In this document: piece after piece, positions 17,444-24,567 of the stretch
Layout: the number at the start of each line of letters is the position of its first letter
Position numbering within the stretch: position 1 is the stretch's first letter
Assembly: GCF_032144095.1 (NCBI RefSeq)
Contig: NZ_JAVSNJ010000011.1
Location: forward strand, 1-64,000
Direction of reading: 5' to 3'
Length of the DNA stretch: 64,000 nucleotides
Origin: Sphaerochaeta sp032144095
GTDB lineage: Bacteria > Spirochaetota > Spirochaetia > Sphaerochaetales > Sphaerochaetaceae
The notes under the pieces: generated by a model
What the model was told of the DNA's origin: nothing
Database searches by the model: none
Seen by the model: only the letters and a program-made list of their open reading frames with translations
Translations under genes and position numbers: made by a program

Positions 17444-18385
17444 ATGGAAGCAATCAATAGAGCAACGGGAGCCCTCTTGGGCATGTTTGTAGGAGATGCC
17501 CTTGGCATCCAGGCTGAAGGAAAACTGACAACAGCTCTCCATGAGGAGTTCCCCCAAGGCATTGGGGAACTTTACACGGCAGAGAGGACCTGGGGTGAGA
17601 GCGGAGAACTTACTGACGGCAGTGTCATGGCGATCCTGCTTTCCCAGAGCATCACACAGCTGCAACGCTTCGATGCCGACCATGTCCTCTCCTCCTACCG
17701 GAAATGGGCCAAATGGGACCCTCCACTGGTACGCCCACTCCTCAAGGACATCCTCGAGGATGGCCCTCAGCCAAAAAGCGAGAACAACTATGCCTTGATG
17801 AGGGTAGCTCCCATAGGAATTCTGGGTGCCAACCTTTCGGACAAGGAGATTGTTGCCATGGCTGAGGCAGAAAGCATCATGACCAACCTCAGCCAACTCT
17901 GCATCGATGCCAACAAGGCCCTCTCCCTTGGGATCTCGGAGGCCATCATCAATGTGCAGCAACCCTTCAGGTTTGGCATCTACCTGCTCTCCTCAGCAAA
18001 GAAGTTTGGCCTCCATCCGGAAGTGCAAGCTGCATTGGACAAGGCGACAAAGGGCGTAGAGCCCTCGTTTGAGCCGGAGAACAAGGACTCTGTCCTCTAC
18101 TCGCTGCAACTGGCCCTCTTCTCCCTGCTGCACACTTCCAGCTTTGAGGAAGGTATGCTCCTGGTAGTGAACAAAGGGGGGTCAAGCAGTGCAAATGGTG
18201 CCATCTATGGCTCCTTGGCCGGTGCCTTCTATGGCGATGAAGAGATTCCTAGCCGCTGGAAAGAGGAGTTGCAGATGCCCGATACCCTGGCACGCTACAT
18301 CAAGAAACAGACCACGTTCCGTAGGCAGAACCTCAACCTGGAGTTCATGGCAGAAGAGATGGCCGAGAAACTGCTGGAAATCTAG
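17444..18385 (+). CDS. ADP-ribosylglycohydrolase-like protein lacking metal-binding residues
   Basis: 313 residues with the DraG/ARH fold signatures GALLGMFVGDALG (residues 8-20), LTDGSVMAILLSQSI, MRVAPIGIL and GAIYGSLAGAFYG. In active enzymes two magnesium ions are held by T-D-D-T and G-G-D-x-D-T. Here these read TDGS and GGSSSA, so the second Asp of the first motif and both Asp of the second are lost. It is therefore probably a non-catalytic ADP-ribose or nucleotide binder, or a hydrolase with a different site. A terminator follows. No ADP-ribosyltransferase gene is seen nearby. Confidence 0.85.
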   Translation: MEAINRATGALLGMFVGDALGIQAEGKLTTALHEEFPQGIGELYTAERTWGESGELTDGSVMAILLSQSITQLQRFDADHVLSSYRKWAKWDPPLVRPLLKDILEDGPQPKSENNYALMRVAPIGILGANLSDKEIVAMAEAESIMTNLSQLCIDANKALSLGISEAIINVQQPFRFGIYLLSSAKKFGLHPEVQAALDKATKGVEPSFEPENKDSVLYSLQLALFSLLHTSSFEEGMLLVVNKGGSSSANGAIYGSLAGAFYGDEEIPSRWKEELQMPDTLARYIKKQTTFRRQNLNLEFMAEEMAEKLLEI

Positions 18386-18412
18386 AACCCTGGAGACAAC
18401 CCTACCGTATTG

Positions 18413-18450
18413 ATGGATGGCCAAGGCGCACTGCTTTGGCCATCCATTTT
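18413..18450 (+). terminator. Intrinsic terminator
   Basis: ATGGATGGCCAA (18413-18424) pairs with TTGGCCATCCAT (18436-18447), a 12-bp stem with an 11-base loop, ending in four T. It closes the ADP-ribosylglycohydrolase-like gene. Confidence 0.85.
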
Positions 18451-18525
18451 CACATCTCCCAATCCATGGTGTTATTGTAAACAGAGAGCATGCTTCAGGT
18501 AGGGGGAATGCAAGGGCAGAATTAG

Positions 18526-18581
18526 TTATTGACATATGTCAATAATAAGTGTAAGGTATAGTCATAACCGACATATGTCGG
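18526..18581. promoter_or_regulatory. Two palindromic operators in the DUF5320 gene promoter
   Basis: A perfect 20-bp palindrome TTATTGACATATGTCAATAA (18526-18545) and a perfect 14-bp palindrome CCGACATATGTCGG (18568-18581) share the core GACATATGTC; their centres are 39 bp apart. A TTGACA hexamer lies inside the first, so a dimeric repressor bound here would block the -35 box and the region near the start of transcription. Confidence 0.75.
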
Positions 18582-18608
18582 AAACAACATATACTCAGGA
18601 GGTATAGG

Positions 18609-18851
18609 ATGGCATATAGAGATGGAACAGGTCCTCAGGGACAGGGAGCCATGACCGGTCGTGGAATGGGATTTTGCACTGGCAATGCAAGAGTCATGCA
18701 CGGGAGGGGTATGGGAATGGGAAGAGGCATGGGATTTCGCCATGGCTCGGACATGGGATATTCCCAACCAAATCAACAGATGCTCCAAATCCAGAAGGCA
18801 AGGCTTGAGGCTGAGCTGAAATCGATTGAAGCGCAGCTTGCTGAAAAGTAG
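18609..18851 (+). CDS. DUF5320 family small Gly/Met-rich protein
   Basis: 80 residues. The N-terminal half is a Gly/Met/Arg-rich repeat (DGTGPQGQGAMTGRGMGFC, then repeated GMG/RGMG units), the C-terminal 25 residues a predicted coiled-coil helix (QIQKARLEAELKSIEAQLAE). This is the DUF5320 pattern; family members are often found near iron-sulfur, nitrogenase-cofactor-like (NifX/NifB) or metal-related proteins, but no function is known. CAGGAGG lies 7 bases before the ATG. It is a single-gene unit between twin operators and a strong terminator. Confidence 0.88.
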   Translation: MAYRDGTGPQGQGAMTGRGMGFCTGNARVMHGRGMGMGRGMGFRHGSDMGYSQPNQQMLQIQKARLEAELKSIEAQLAEK

Positions 18852-18860
18852 GGCAATCGA

Positions 18861-18887
18861 GGGAGAGCCGGCGATGCCGGCTCTCCC
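18861..18887. terminator. Strong hairpin terminator
   Basis: GGGAGAGCCGGC (18861-18872) pairs perfectly with GCCGGCTCTCCC (18876-18887) around the loop GAT, followed by TTGTTT on the plus strand. It ends the DUF5320 unit and lies between it and the convergent sugar-kinase gene. Confidence 0.85.
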
Positions 18888-18965
18888 TTGTTTCGATCCT
18901 TTTCCTTACCATGAAAATAATTGCTAGAGGACCTTGTTTGCTAGCCATATCCTGAGTACCATATG

Positions 18966-20060
18966 CTACTCGACGCTTCTGGAAAGGAGTTCCCATTTGC
19001 TGTCCATATCCTGCATCAGCCGTATCTGTGTTCTTGCACGGTCGAGGTTATGCTGCTCTCGTTCGATGGAGTAGTACCTGTCCCCATTCAGATAGTCGGT
19101 AAGGAATCGGACAGCCATGATCTGGGTGATGTTCCTACCTGATTCAACAATCAGCGATCTCTCCAATGGTGTGAGGAAATCTGCCTTGGAAAGGTATCCC
19201 TGTATGAGGGACCTATGCAAATCCACATCACAGCCAATGGTAGAGAGGTCAAGGGCATCTTCCTCCCCTGTGGTTGTAGCGGTACGGATCATATCCCCTG
19301 TATCAAAGAGGATGGTCCCTGGCATGACCGTATCAAGGTCGATGATGCAGAGGGCTTCTTTTCCATCAGGGGTGAACAGTACATTGTTGATCTTGGTATC
19401 ATTATGGGTGACGCGGGTCGGCACCTTCCCTTTTGCCATTCCATCCCACAACACAAGGCCCCGTTCCTTGTTTTCAAGCAGGAAAGCCAATTCAGGGCCA
19501 ACTCTTTCAAGCCGGTTCTGGTGATTGACCTCCATTGCTTCTTCCAATTGTCTGTAACGCAAACCCATGTCATGGAAATGGGGGATGGTCTCATGCAACC
19601 TGTTTCCCTCAAAATCAGCGAGCTGCAACTGGAAGTTCCCGATGGCCTTACCAAGCAGGAATGCCTGCTCGGTATCCTTGATGGTACTGAACGTCTTCAC
19701 ATGGTCAATATAGTGGTAGGTTCTCCAGTACCCCCCTTCATCATCAATATGGACGAGTGATCCGCTGCGGGTTTTTACAATCCGTAGGCATCTGAGGTCA
19801 ACATCAGAACAGGAGCCCAGCAGTTTGGACCGGATATGCCCGGTTACAAGACTGATGTTCTCCATCACCTCGAGAGGGTGCTTGAACACGTAGCTGTTGA
19901 TCCTCTGGTGGGTGTATTTCCTGATGGAACCGTCGGAAGCAAATGTGGAGATGTAGGTGGTGTTGATATGGCCCTCGCGGTTTGCCTTCAACGCGGTAAG
20001 GGTGCCGGGAATGTTGAAATCGGCAATGACTTGGCGAAGCTTTGTTTCACTGTTCTGCAT
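18966..20060 (-). CDS. Aminoglycoside-phosphotransferase-fold sugar kinase, NahK-like
   Basis: 364 residues from the ATG at 20060, which has AGGAGG 6 bases before it; the open frame extends further upstream but without an SD. The catalytic loop THNDTKINNVLF and the metal motif CIIDLDTVMPGTILFDTGDMIR are typical of N-acetylhexosamine 1-kinase and its relatives in the phosphotransferase (APH) family. It probably phosphorylates an amino sugar or other hexose at C1. Its divergent neighbour is an AraC-type regulator, which likely controls it. No phosphorylase or epimerase of the lacto-N-biose pathway is adjacent. Confidence 0.82.
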   Translation of the reverse strand: MQNSETKLRQVIADFNIPGTLTALKANREGHINTTYISTFASDGSIRKYTHQRINSYVFKHPLEVMENISLVTGHIRSKLLGSCSDVDLRCLRIVKTRSGSLVHIDDEGGYWRTYHYIDHVKTFSTIKDTEQAFLLGKAIGNFQLQLADFEGNRLHETIPHFHDMGLRYRQLEEAMEVNHQNRLERVGPELAFLLENKERGLVLWDGMAKGKVPTRVTHNDTKINNVLFTPDGKEALCIIDLDTVMPGTILFDTGDMIRTATTTGEEDALDLSTIGCDVDLHRSLIQGYLSKADFLTPLERSLIVESGRNITQIMAVRFLTDYLNGDRYYSIEREQHNLDRARTQIRLMQDMDSKWELLSRSVE

Positions 20061-20174
20061 AGATACCTCCTGAGTACTGTTACCAGAGACTGGCTCTATT
20101 TGGCCCACCCGCACGCTAGCCTGCTCTTGGCAAAGGGAATCCATAAAAAGTATAGACCCGTTTTCCTTTTCCCA

Positions 20175-20223
20175 TTTGTCAAATAAAACATATTGTTTGT
20201 CATTTTGCATAGGGTGGTATAGT
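20175..20223. promoter_or_regulatory. Direct repeats and promoter of the araC-type gene
   Basis: TTTGTCA occurs at 20175-20181 and again at 20196-20202, 21 bp apart, which is the two-turn spacing used by AraC-family proteins. A TATAGT at 20218-20223 stands only 8 bases before the ATG at 20232, so the regulator's transcript may be leaderless; no SD is visible. Confidence 0.5.
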
Positions 20224-20231
20224 ATACATCC

Positions 20232-21152
20232 ATGAACAAGCATATCGATGGATTCCTTCTTTCTTCGATGAAAAAGGATATCAATGTCACTCACTTCGTC
20301 ACCTTTCACTACTTCGAATATCCCCATAAGTTCATCTTTGAAGGGGAAAGACACGACTTCTGGGAGCTGTTGTATGTCGATAAGGGGGTGGTCTTTGTTA
20401 CCACTGACACCGAACACCACCAACTGCAGCAGGGACAGATCATTTTCCACAAGCCCAATGAGTTCCATACGGTGGAGTGCAATAAGATCATCTCACCATG
20501 CCTGGTGGTAATCTCCTTTGTGTGCAATTCACCCAGCATGAAGTTCTTTGAGAACAAGGTGCTTCCCATCACAAAAAAAACCAAGAGCCTCATGTCCATC
20601 ATCATCAACGAAGCCAAGAAAACCTTTGCCACAGACCTCTCTGACCCCTACTACAAGCAATTGGATTTCACCCCATCCAGACCTTTTGGAAGCCAGCAGC
20701 TGATCAAGAACTACTTTGAGGCATTCCTGCTGGAGCTGATGATCCATGACGCTCAGGACGAAAGGGAGAAGACCATCCTCAACACCAGCCAGAGCAATGA
20801 CCGTAGACTCCGCTTTGAGCGGGCCAATACCTACATGCAAAGCCATCTTGCAGACAACCTGACCCTGCAGGATATCTGCTCGCACTGCTCGATGAGCACC
20901 ACCCTAGCCCAGCAGATCTTCAGACATGAGACCGGCAACAGCATGATGCAGTGGTATGCACGCCTGAGGCTAGAGAGAGCAAAACAGCTCATCCGGGAAG
21001 GCAAGGGGAATTTCACCTCCATTGCCTATCAGTTGGGGTACAGCTCGATCCACCACTTCTCAAAACAATTTTCAAAGGTCTACGGAAAGAGCCCAACCGA
21101 GTATGCACTGTCGATCACAAGCCTGCTCAATGAGGACAGGCAGCTGTTCTGA
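20232..21152 (+). CDS. AraC family transcriptional regulator
   Basis: 306 residues. Residues 20-105 are a cupin sensor domain (HKFIFEGERHDFWELLYVDKG, QGQIIFHKPNEFHTVE), residues 205-295 hold two helix-turn-helix motifs (LTLQDICSHCSMSTTLAQQIFRHETG; FTSIAYQLGYSSIHHFSKQFSKVYGKSPTEY). The effector is probably a sugar bound by the cupin. It is divergent from the NahK-like kinase and likely regulates it through the repeats in the shared 171-base intergenic region. Confidence 0.92.
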   Translation: MNKHIDGFLLSSMKKDINVTHFVTFHYFEYPHKFIFEGERHDFWELLYVDKGVVFVTTDTEHHQLQQGQIIFHKPNEFHTVECNKIISPCLVVISFVCNSPSMKFFENKVLPITKKTKSLMSIIINEAKKTFATDLSDPYYKQLDFTPSRPFGSQQLIKNYFEAFLLELMIHDAQDEREKTILNTSQSNDRRLRFERANTYMQSHLADNLTLQDICSHCSMSTTLAQQIFRHETGNSMMQWYARLRLERAKQLIREGKGNFTSIAYQLGYSSIHHFSKQFSKVYGKSPTEYALSITSLLNEDRQLF

Positions 21153-21198
21153 CCAACCGAGGTGATGCAATCCGGCTATTTCCACCCCTTTCTCTACG

Positions 21199-22701
21199 AT
21201 GGAACTGCAAGAACTGATAGACCAGCAAGCACGTGAAAGGTTTGGGCTGCAAAGCCTCAGACCCTACCAGAGGCTTGTCATCCAAAGGATCCTGGAACAG
21301 GACCATAAGACAACAGAGCATGAAGGGATGCTGGTAGTCCTTCCCACAGGATCGGGCAAGAGTGTCTGCTTCATGCTTCCCTCCCTGCTTGTCAAAGGCC
21401 TCACGGTAATCGTATATCCCCTCCTCTCCCTGATGAACGACCAGGTCAAGAGATTTTCGCAAAGCAACATAGCGTGTGTATGCATCCGGGGCGGACAGAC
21501 AAAGGAGCAACGGAGGGCCATATGGGAACAACTTGAGGGCAACAAGGCAAGGGTAGTAATAACCAATGCAGAGTGCATGCTCACCCCCCAGGTCATAGCA
21601 AACCTCTCACCCTATACGATCAGCCTCTTGGTGGTCGATGAGGCCCATACTGTTGTGCAGTGGGGAAAGAGTTTCAGGCCCTCCTATGCAGGCTTAGGAA
21701 GCATCATCGCATACCTGACCGTAAGACAGCTTCTGGCCTTCACCGCCACGGCAGATGAAGCCATTACCAAAGATTTGCAGGCTATGCTCTTCCTTGGAAA
21801 GAAACCCCATATGGTACGGGGAAGTTCCGACAGGGAGAACATCATCTACCACTGCCAGGAGACCATCAGCAAGGCTCACTCACTTTCCATGCTCCTGAAC
21901 GACCAGATACACCGGCCTGCCGTTGTATTCTGTGCAACCAGAAAGGAGTGTGAAGTATCCTCCTCCCATTTTTCCACTACCAATCCATCGATTCCTACCA
22001 GATACTATCATGCCGGATTAGGAATGGAATGTAGAACGGCTCTTGAATCATGGTTTTCACAGACCGACGAAGGGGTCCTGTTTTCCACCAATGCATTCGG
22101 CATGGGCGTGGACAAGAAGAACATTCGGACCGTCATTCATCGTACCCTATCCAGGGATGTTGCATCCTTTTTGCAGGAGAGCGGAAGGGCTGGCAGGGAT
22201 GGCGAGCAGGCACACTCCTATGTACTGGTAGGTGAAGAAGAGTACAGAAAGGCAATGAAGGAAAGGCAAAAAGCAGAGGGAACTTCTCCGTTCCTACAAT
22301 TGTATACCATCTTTACCAAGAGAGATTCCTGCATACGAGAGAGCCTGCTCCTATTGTTAGGGGAAAGGCTGGAGGGCTGCAGTGGTTGCGATGTGTGCAA
22401 TCAGAACCTGCATGATCTTCCTGATGGACAGAAGCAGATTGTAAGCACAGTACGGTGCCGCCCCCTTGCCTATACCCCAGGAAGGCTGGCAAAGCTCCTT
22501 TGCCAGAGTGATAGCCATGATAGTCGTTCGGGTGTATTGACAGGTTGGACAGAGAAGGAGTTGGTTGAGGCCATAAAAACCTTGCTTGCAAGGAATATCC
22601 TGGCAGTAAGCAGGTATCCAAGGAAACGGCTCTATACAAGAATCGTGAGAAAAAAAGCATTGGTTAAAAACAATACCCTTAATGCCCTCCCCCACTACTG
22701 A
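21199..22701 (+). CDS. recQ: RecQ-like superfamily 2 DNA helicase
   Basis: 500 residues. Helicase motifs: LPTGSGKS (residues 48-55), VVDEAH (near 150), LLAFTATADE, then the second RecA lobe with FSTNAFGMGVDKKN and SFLQESGRAGRDGEQ. The C-terminal CSGCDVCNQ suggests a reduced zinc-binding part; the winged-helix RQC and HRDC domains of full RecQ (about 600 residues) are missing or shortened. The region 22482-22631 is 149/150 identical to a fragment 1.86 kb downstream. The last 7 bases overlap the convergent ATPase gene. The start lacks a clear SD. Confidence 0.87.
   Translation: MELQELIDQQARERFGLQSLRPYQRLVIQRILEQDHKTTEHEGMLVVLPTGSGKSVCFMLPSLLVKGLTVIVYPLLSLMNDQVKRFSQSNIACVCIRGGQTKEQRRAIWEQLEGNKARVVITNAECMLTPQVIANLSPYTISLLVVDEAHTVVQWGKSFRPSYAGLGSIIAYLTVRQLLAFTATADEAITKDLQAMLFLGKKPHMVRGSSDRENIIYHCQETISKAHSLSMLLNDQIHRPAVVFCATRKECEVSSSHFSTTNPSIPTRYYHAGLGMECRTALESWFSQTDEGVLFSTNAFGMGVDKKNIRTVIHRTLSRDVASFLQESGRAGRDGEQAHSYVLVGEEEYRKAMKERQKAEGTSPFLQLYTIFTKRDSCIRESLLLLLGERLEGCSGCDVCNQNLHDLPDGQKQIVSTVRCRPLAYTPGRLAKLLCQSDSHDSRSGVLTGWTEKELVEAIKTLLARNILAVSRYPRKRLYTRIVRKKALVKNNTLNALPHY
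22482..22631 (+). repeat. 150-bp direct repeat, copy in intact recQ
   Basis: Matches 24344-24493 at 149 of 150 positions (difference: A at 22551, C at 24413). It encodes the linker and last helices of the helicase (LAKLLCQSDSHDSRSGVLTG and onward). Confidence 0.95.
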
Positions 22702-23936
22702 ATGTATTGCACTTCCTTTAGCCAATGCCTGAGACTAAAAACCTTAATCCCATCCTGCATCATCCCATTCATGGAAACATCCCCTGTTACCATGAAACGA
22801 GGATATGCATCATGTGGCAACAAAAGATTGTGGAATTCCCTTTCACTCTTTTCCTTAGTCTCAAACCGCTCGCAGACTTGAAGGTACATTTTTTCTTCAC
22901 CCTTTGATGCAATGAAATCAATTTCTTTGCCCATAGGTCCCCTTCCTGTTGTGACTAGGTATCCATTTTGTATGAGGGATAGATAGACAGCATTCTCCAT
23001 CACCTTTGCCCTATCGGAGACTTTGAACCCCCCACACAGGTAGTTTCTCAAGCCTAAATCCTCGTAATAATACTTTGCAGAAATATCCAAAAACCGTTTA
23101 TTCTCCAAGTCATAAAATAGTGTCTGATGAACAAGGTAGGCCCTATCGAGGGTCTCAAGGAAAGAGAGTATCGATGGAACACTAATATGCAAATGTTGGG
23201 ATTTCATATATTTAGAGATGGATGTTGCGGATACAGGGCTTCCAATATTGTCAGCAAGAAACCGTACCAGAAATCTGAATAGCACCTTGCTTGATCCTTT
23301 ATGAGACCGTAAAACATCATTGAGTAAAATTGTCTCTTCAACAGTGTTAAAATAGGCTTGAACTTGCATAGAATCATCCAAGGAACAAGTACTGAGATAC
23401 GGCAGTCCCCCAAGTCGCAGATACTTGCCCAGACTCTCTTCTGAGTCATTCAGGCTGTGGAAAAGGAGGAATTCCGAGTATGATAGTCCATGTATTTCTA
23501 TCTCTGTATAACGCCCTGAAAGCAAGGTAGCCAAATCACCACTGAGAAGATGGCTATTACTCCCAGTCACATAGATATCGTACCCTCCTTTCTCAAACAA
23601 TGCTGATAACACCTGCTCAAAACCGTTAATTTCCTGAATTTCATCCAACAAGACAACCCGATGGGTGTCGGTATCCCTAAAACGGGAGGAGATGTATGTG
23701 TACAGATCCTTGCTGCTTCCCAAGGGGAAGTCAAATCGATCCCTAGGGATGTTTATGCTGACTATTGTGGCTTTAGGATCCTCTTTTAGTATTTCATCAA
23801 TTATTTGGTAGAACATATAGCTTTTTCCTACACGTCTTTGTCCCGTGAGCACCTTAATAAGATTACTCCCGATATGGGGCCTTATGCGGTCCAGATAGAG
23901 AGGTCTTTGTATATAGGAAGGGTGAGTATATTTCAT
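22695..23936 (-). CDS. AAA ATPase with DUF4143 domain
   Basis: 413 residues. Walker A GQRRVGKS (32-39), Walker B VVLLDEIQ (94-101), then a sensor-like YDIYVTGSNSHLLSG, the DUF4143 helical region, and a C-terminal PD-(D/E)XK-like core (ENAVYLSLIQNGY, GKEIDFIA, YLQVCERF). Such ATPases occur in high copy in anaerobes and their role is unclear. The gene is visibly more A+T rich than its neighbours, uses many A/T-ending codons and sits between the intact recQ and a recQ fragment, so it was probably acquired horizontally. Confidence 0.9.
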   Translation of the reverse strand: MKYTHPSYIQRPLYLDRIRPHIGSNLIKVLTGQRRVGKSYMFYQIIDEILKEDPKATIVSINIPRDRFDFPLGSSKDLYTYISSRFRDTDTHRVVLLDEIQEINGFEQVLSALFEKGGYDIYVTGSNSHLLSGDLATLLSGRYTEIEIHGLSYSEFLLFHSLNDSEESLGKYLRLGGLPYLSTCSLDDSMQVQAYFNTVEETILLNDVLRSHKGSSKVLFRFLVRFLADNIGSPVSATSISKYMKSQHLHISVPSILSFLETLDRAYLVHQTLFYDLENKRFLDISAKYYYEDLGLRNYLCGGFKVSDRAKVMENAVYLSLIQNGYLVTTGRGPMGKEIDFIASKGEEKMYLQVCERFETKEKSEREFHNLLLPHDAYPRFMVTGDVSMNGMMQDGIKVFSLRHWLKEVQYIQ

Positions 23937-23965
23937 GATAGTAGTATCTCATGGAAAGGAACTAT

Positions 23966-24023
23966 TGTAAAGTGTACTTTATAACAATACGAATTTAATC
24001 ATTATTATTATATACACTTTACA
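23966..24023. repeat. 11-bp inverted repeat upstream of the ATPase gene
   Basis: TGTAAAGTGTA (23966-23976) and TACACTTTACA (24013-24023) are exact inverted copies in a very A+T-rich 100-base stretch just upstream of the ATPase start. They could be operators for the ATPase gene or one end of the inserted segment. Confidence 0.5.
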
Positions 24024-24125
24024 GAAATATGGTTAAGAAACTTCTCATATGAAAAATACCCAGGGAGAGAAAGGGTTAGAGTGTACATTTTCATCCACCT
24101 ATTTAAACAATTCTAAAGTAAGGAA

Positions 24126-24510
24126 TTGCCGTACGAGAAACAGAACATCCATACCGCCATCCAGAGAACAGTACCAAAGAGTGATACATCGTTCCTGCAG
24201 GAGAGAGGAAGATCTGGCAGAGGTGGCAACCTGGCACACTGCTCTACGCAAGGCAGCAAGGAGCAATGCTACAATTGCCGAGTTGTACAGCATTTTCACC
24301 AAAATGAAGATGTGGTAAAGAGAAAACCTTCTTCTACCCCTGCAAGGCTGGCAAAGCTCCTTTGCCAGAGTGATAGCCATGATAGTCGTTCGGGTGTATT
24401 GACAGGTTGGACCGAGAAGGAGTTGGTTGAGGCCATAAAAACCTTGCTTGCAAGGAATATCCTGGCAGTAAGCAGGTATCCAAGGAAACGGCTATACAAA
24501 AGTTGGAATG
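24126..24510 (+). pseudogene. Remnant of a second recQ-like gene
   Basis: The translated fragment keeps a diverged helicase motif VI region (KQNIHTAIQRTVPKSDTSFLQERGRSGRGG, compare KKNIRTVIHRTLSRDVASFLQESGRAGRDG in the intact gene), then a segment with no resemblance and then the 150-bp tract that is almost identical to intact recQ. Motifs I-V are missing and there is no plausible start. It is the debris of a paralogue or a duplication. Confidence 0.8.
24344..24493 (+). repeat. 150-bp direct repeat, copy in the recQ remnant
   Basis: Copy of 22482-22631 with one mismatch at 24413. Sequence on both sides diverges at once, so the tract has sharp borders. Confidence 0.95.
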
Positions 24511-24524
24511 TTCCTCATTGTCCC

Positions 24525-24551
24525 AAGTAGCAGTTTAGAACTACTTTTTTT
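24525..24551 (+). terminator. Weak intrinsic terminator
   Basis: AAGTAG (24525-24530) pairs with CTACTT (24541-24546) around a 10-base loop and runs into seven T. It lies after the recQ remnant and before the convergent diguanylate cyclase gene. Confidence 0.55.
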
Positions 24552-24567
24552 ACGAGAGCTGGTATGG

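Noticed and set aside
18966..20060. Homoserine kinase (ThrB2) identity for the APH-fold kinase
   Set aside because: IDLDTVMPGTILFDTGD is typical of the N-acetylhexosamine kinase branch and the divergent AraC/cupin regulator suggests a sugar.
20061..20468. N-terminal extension of the NahK-like kinase up to 20468
   Set aside because: The extension is antisense to the AraC gene and AGGAGG sits just before the ATG at 20060.
24049..24318. Separate small gene of 89 codons after the ATPase promoter
   Set aside because: It is an alternative frame of the recQ remnant with no SD.
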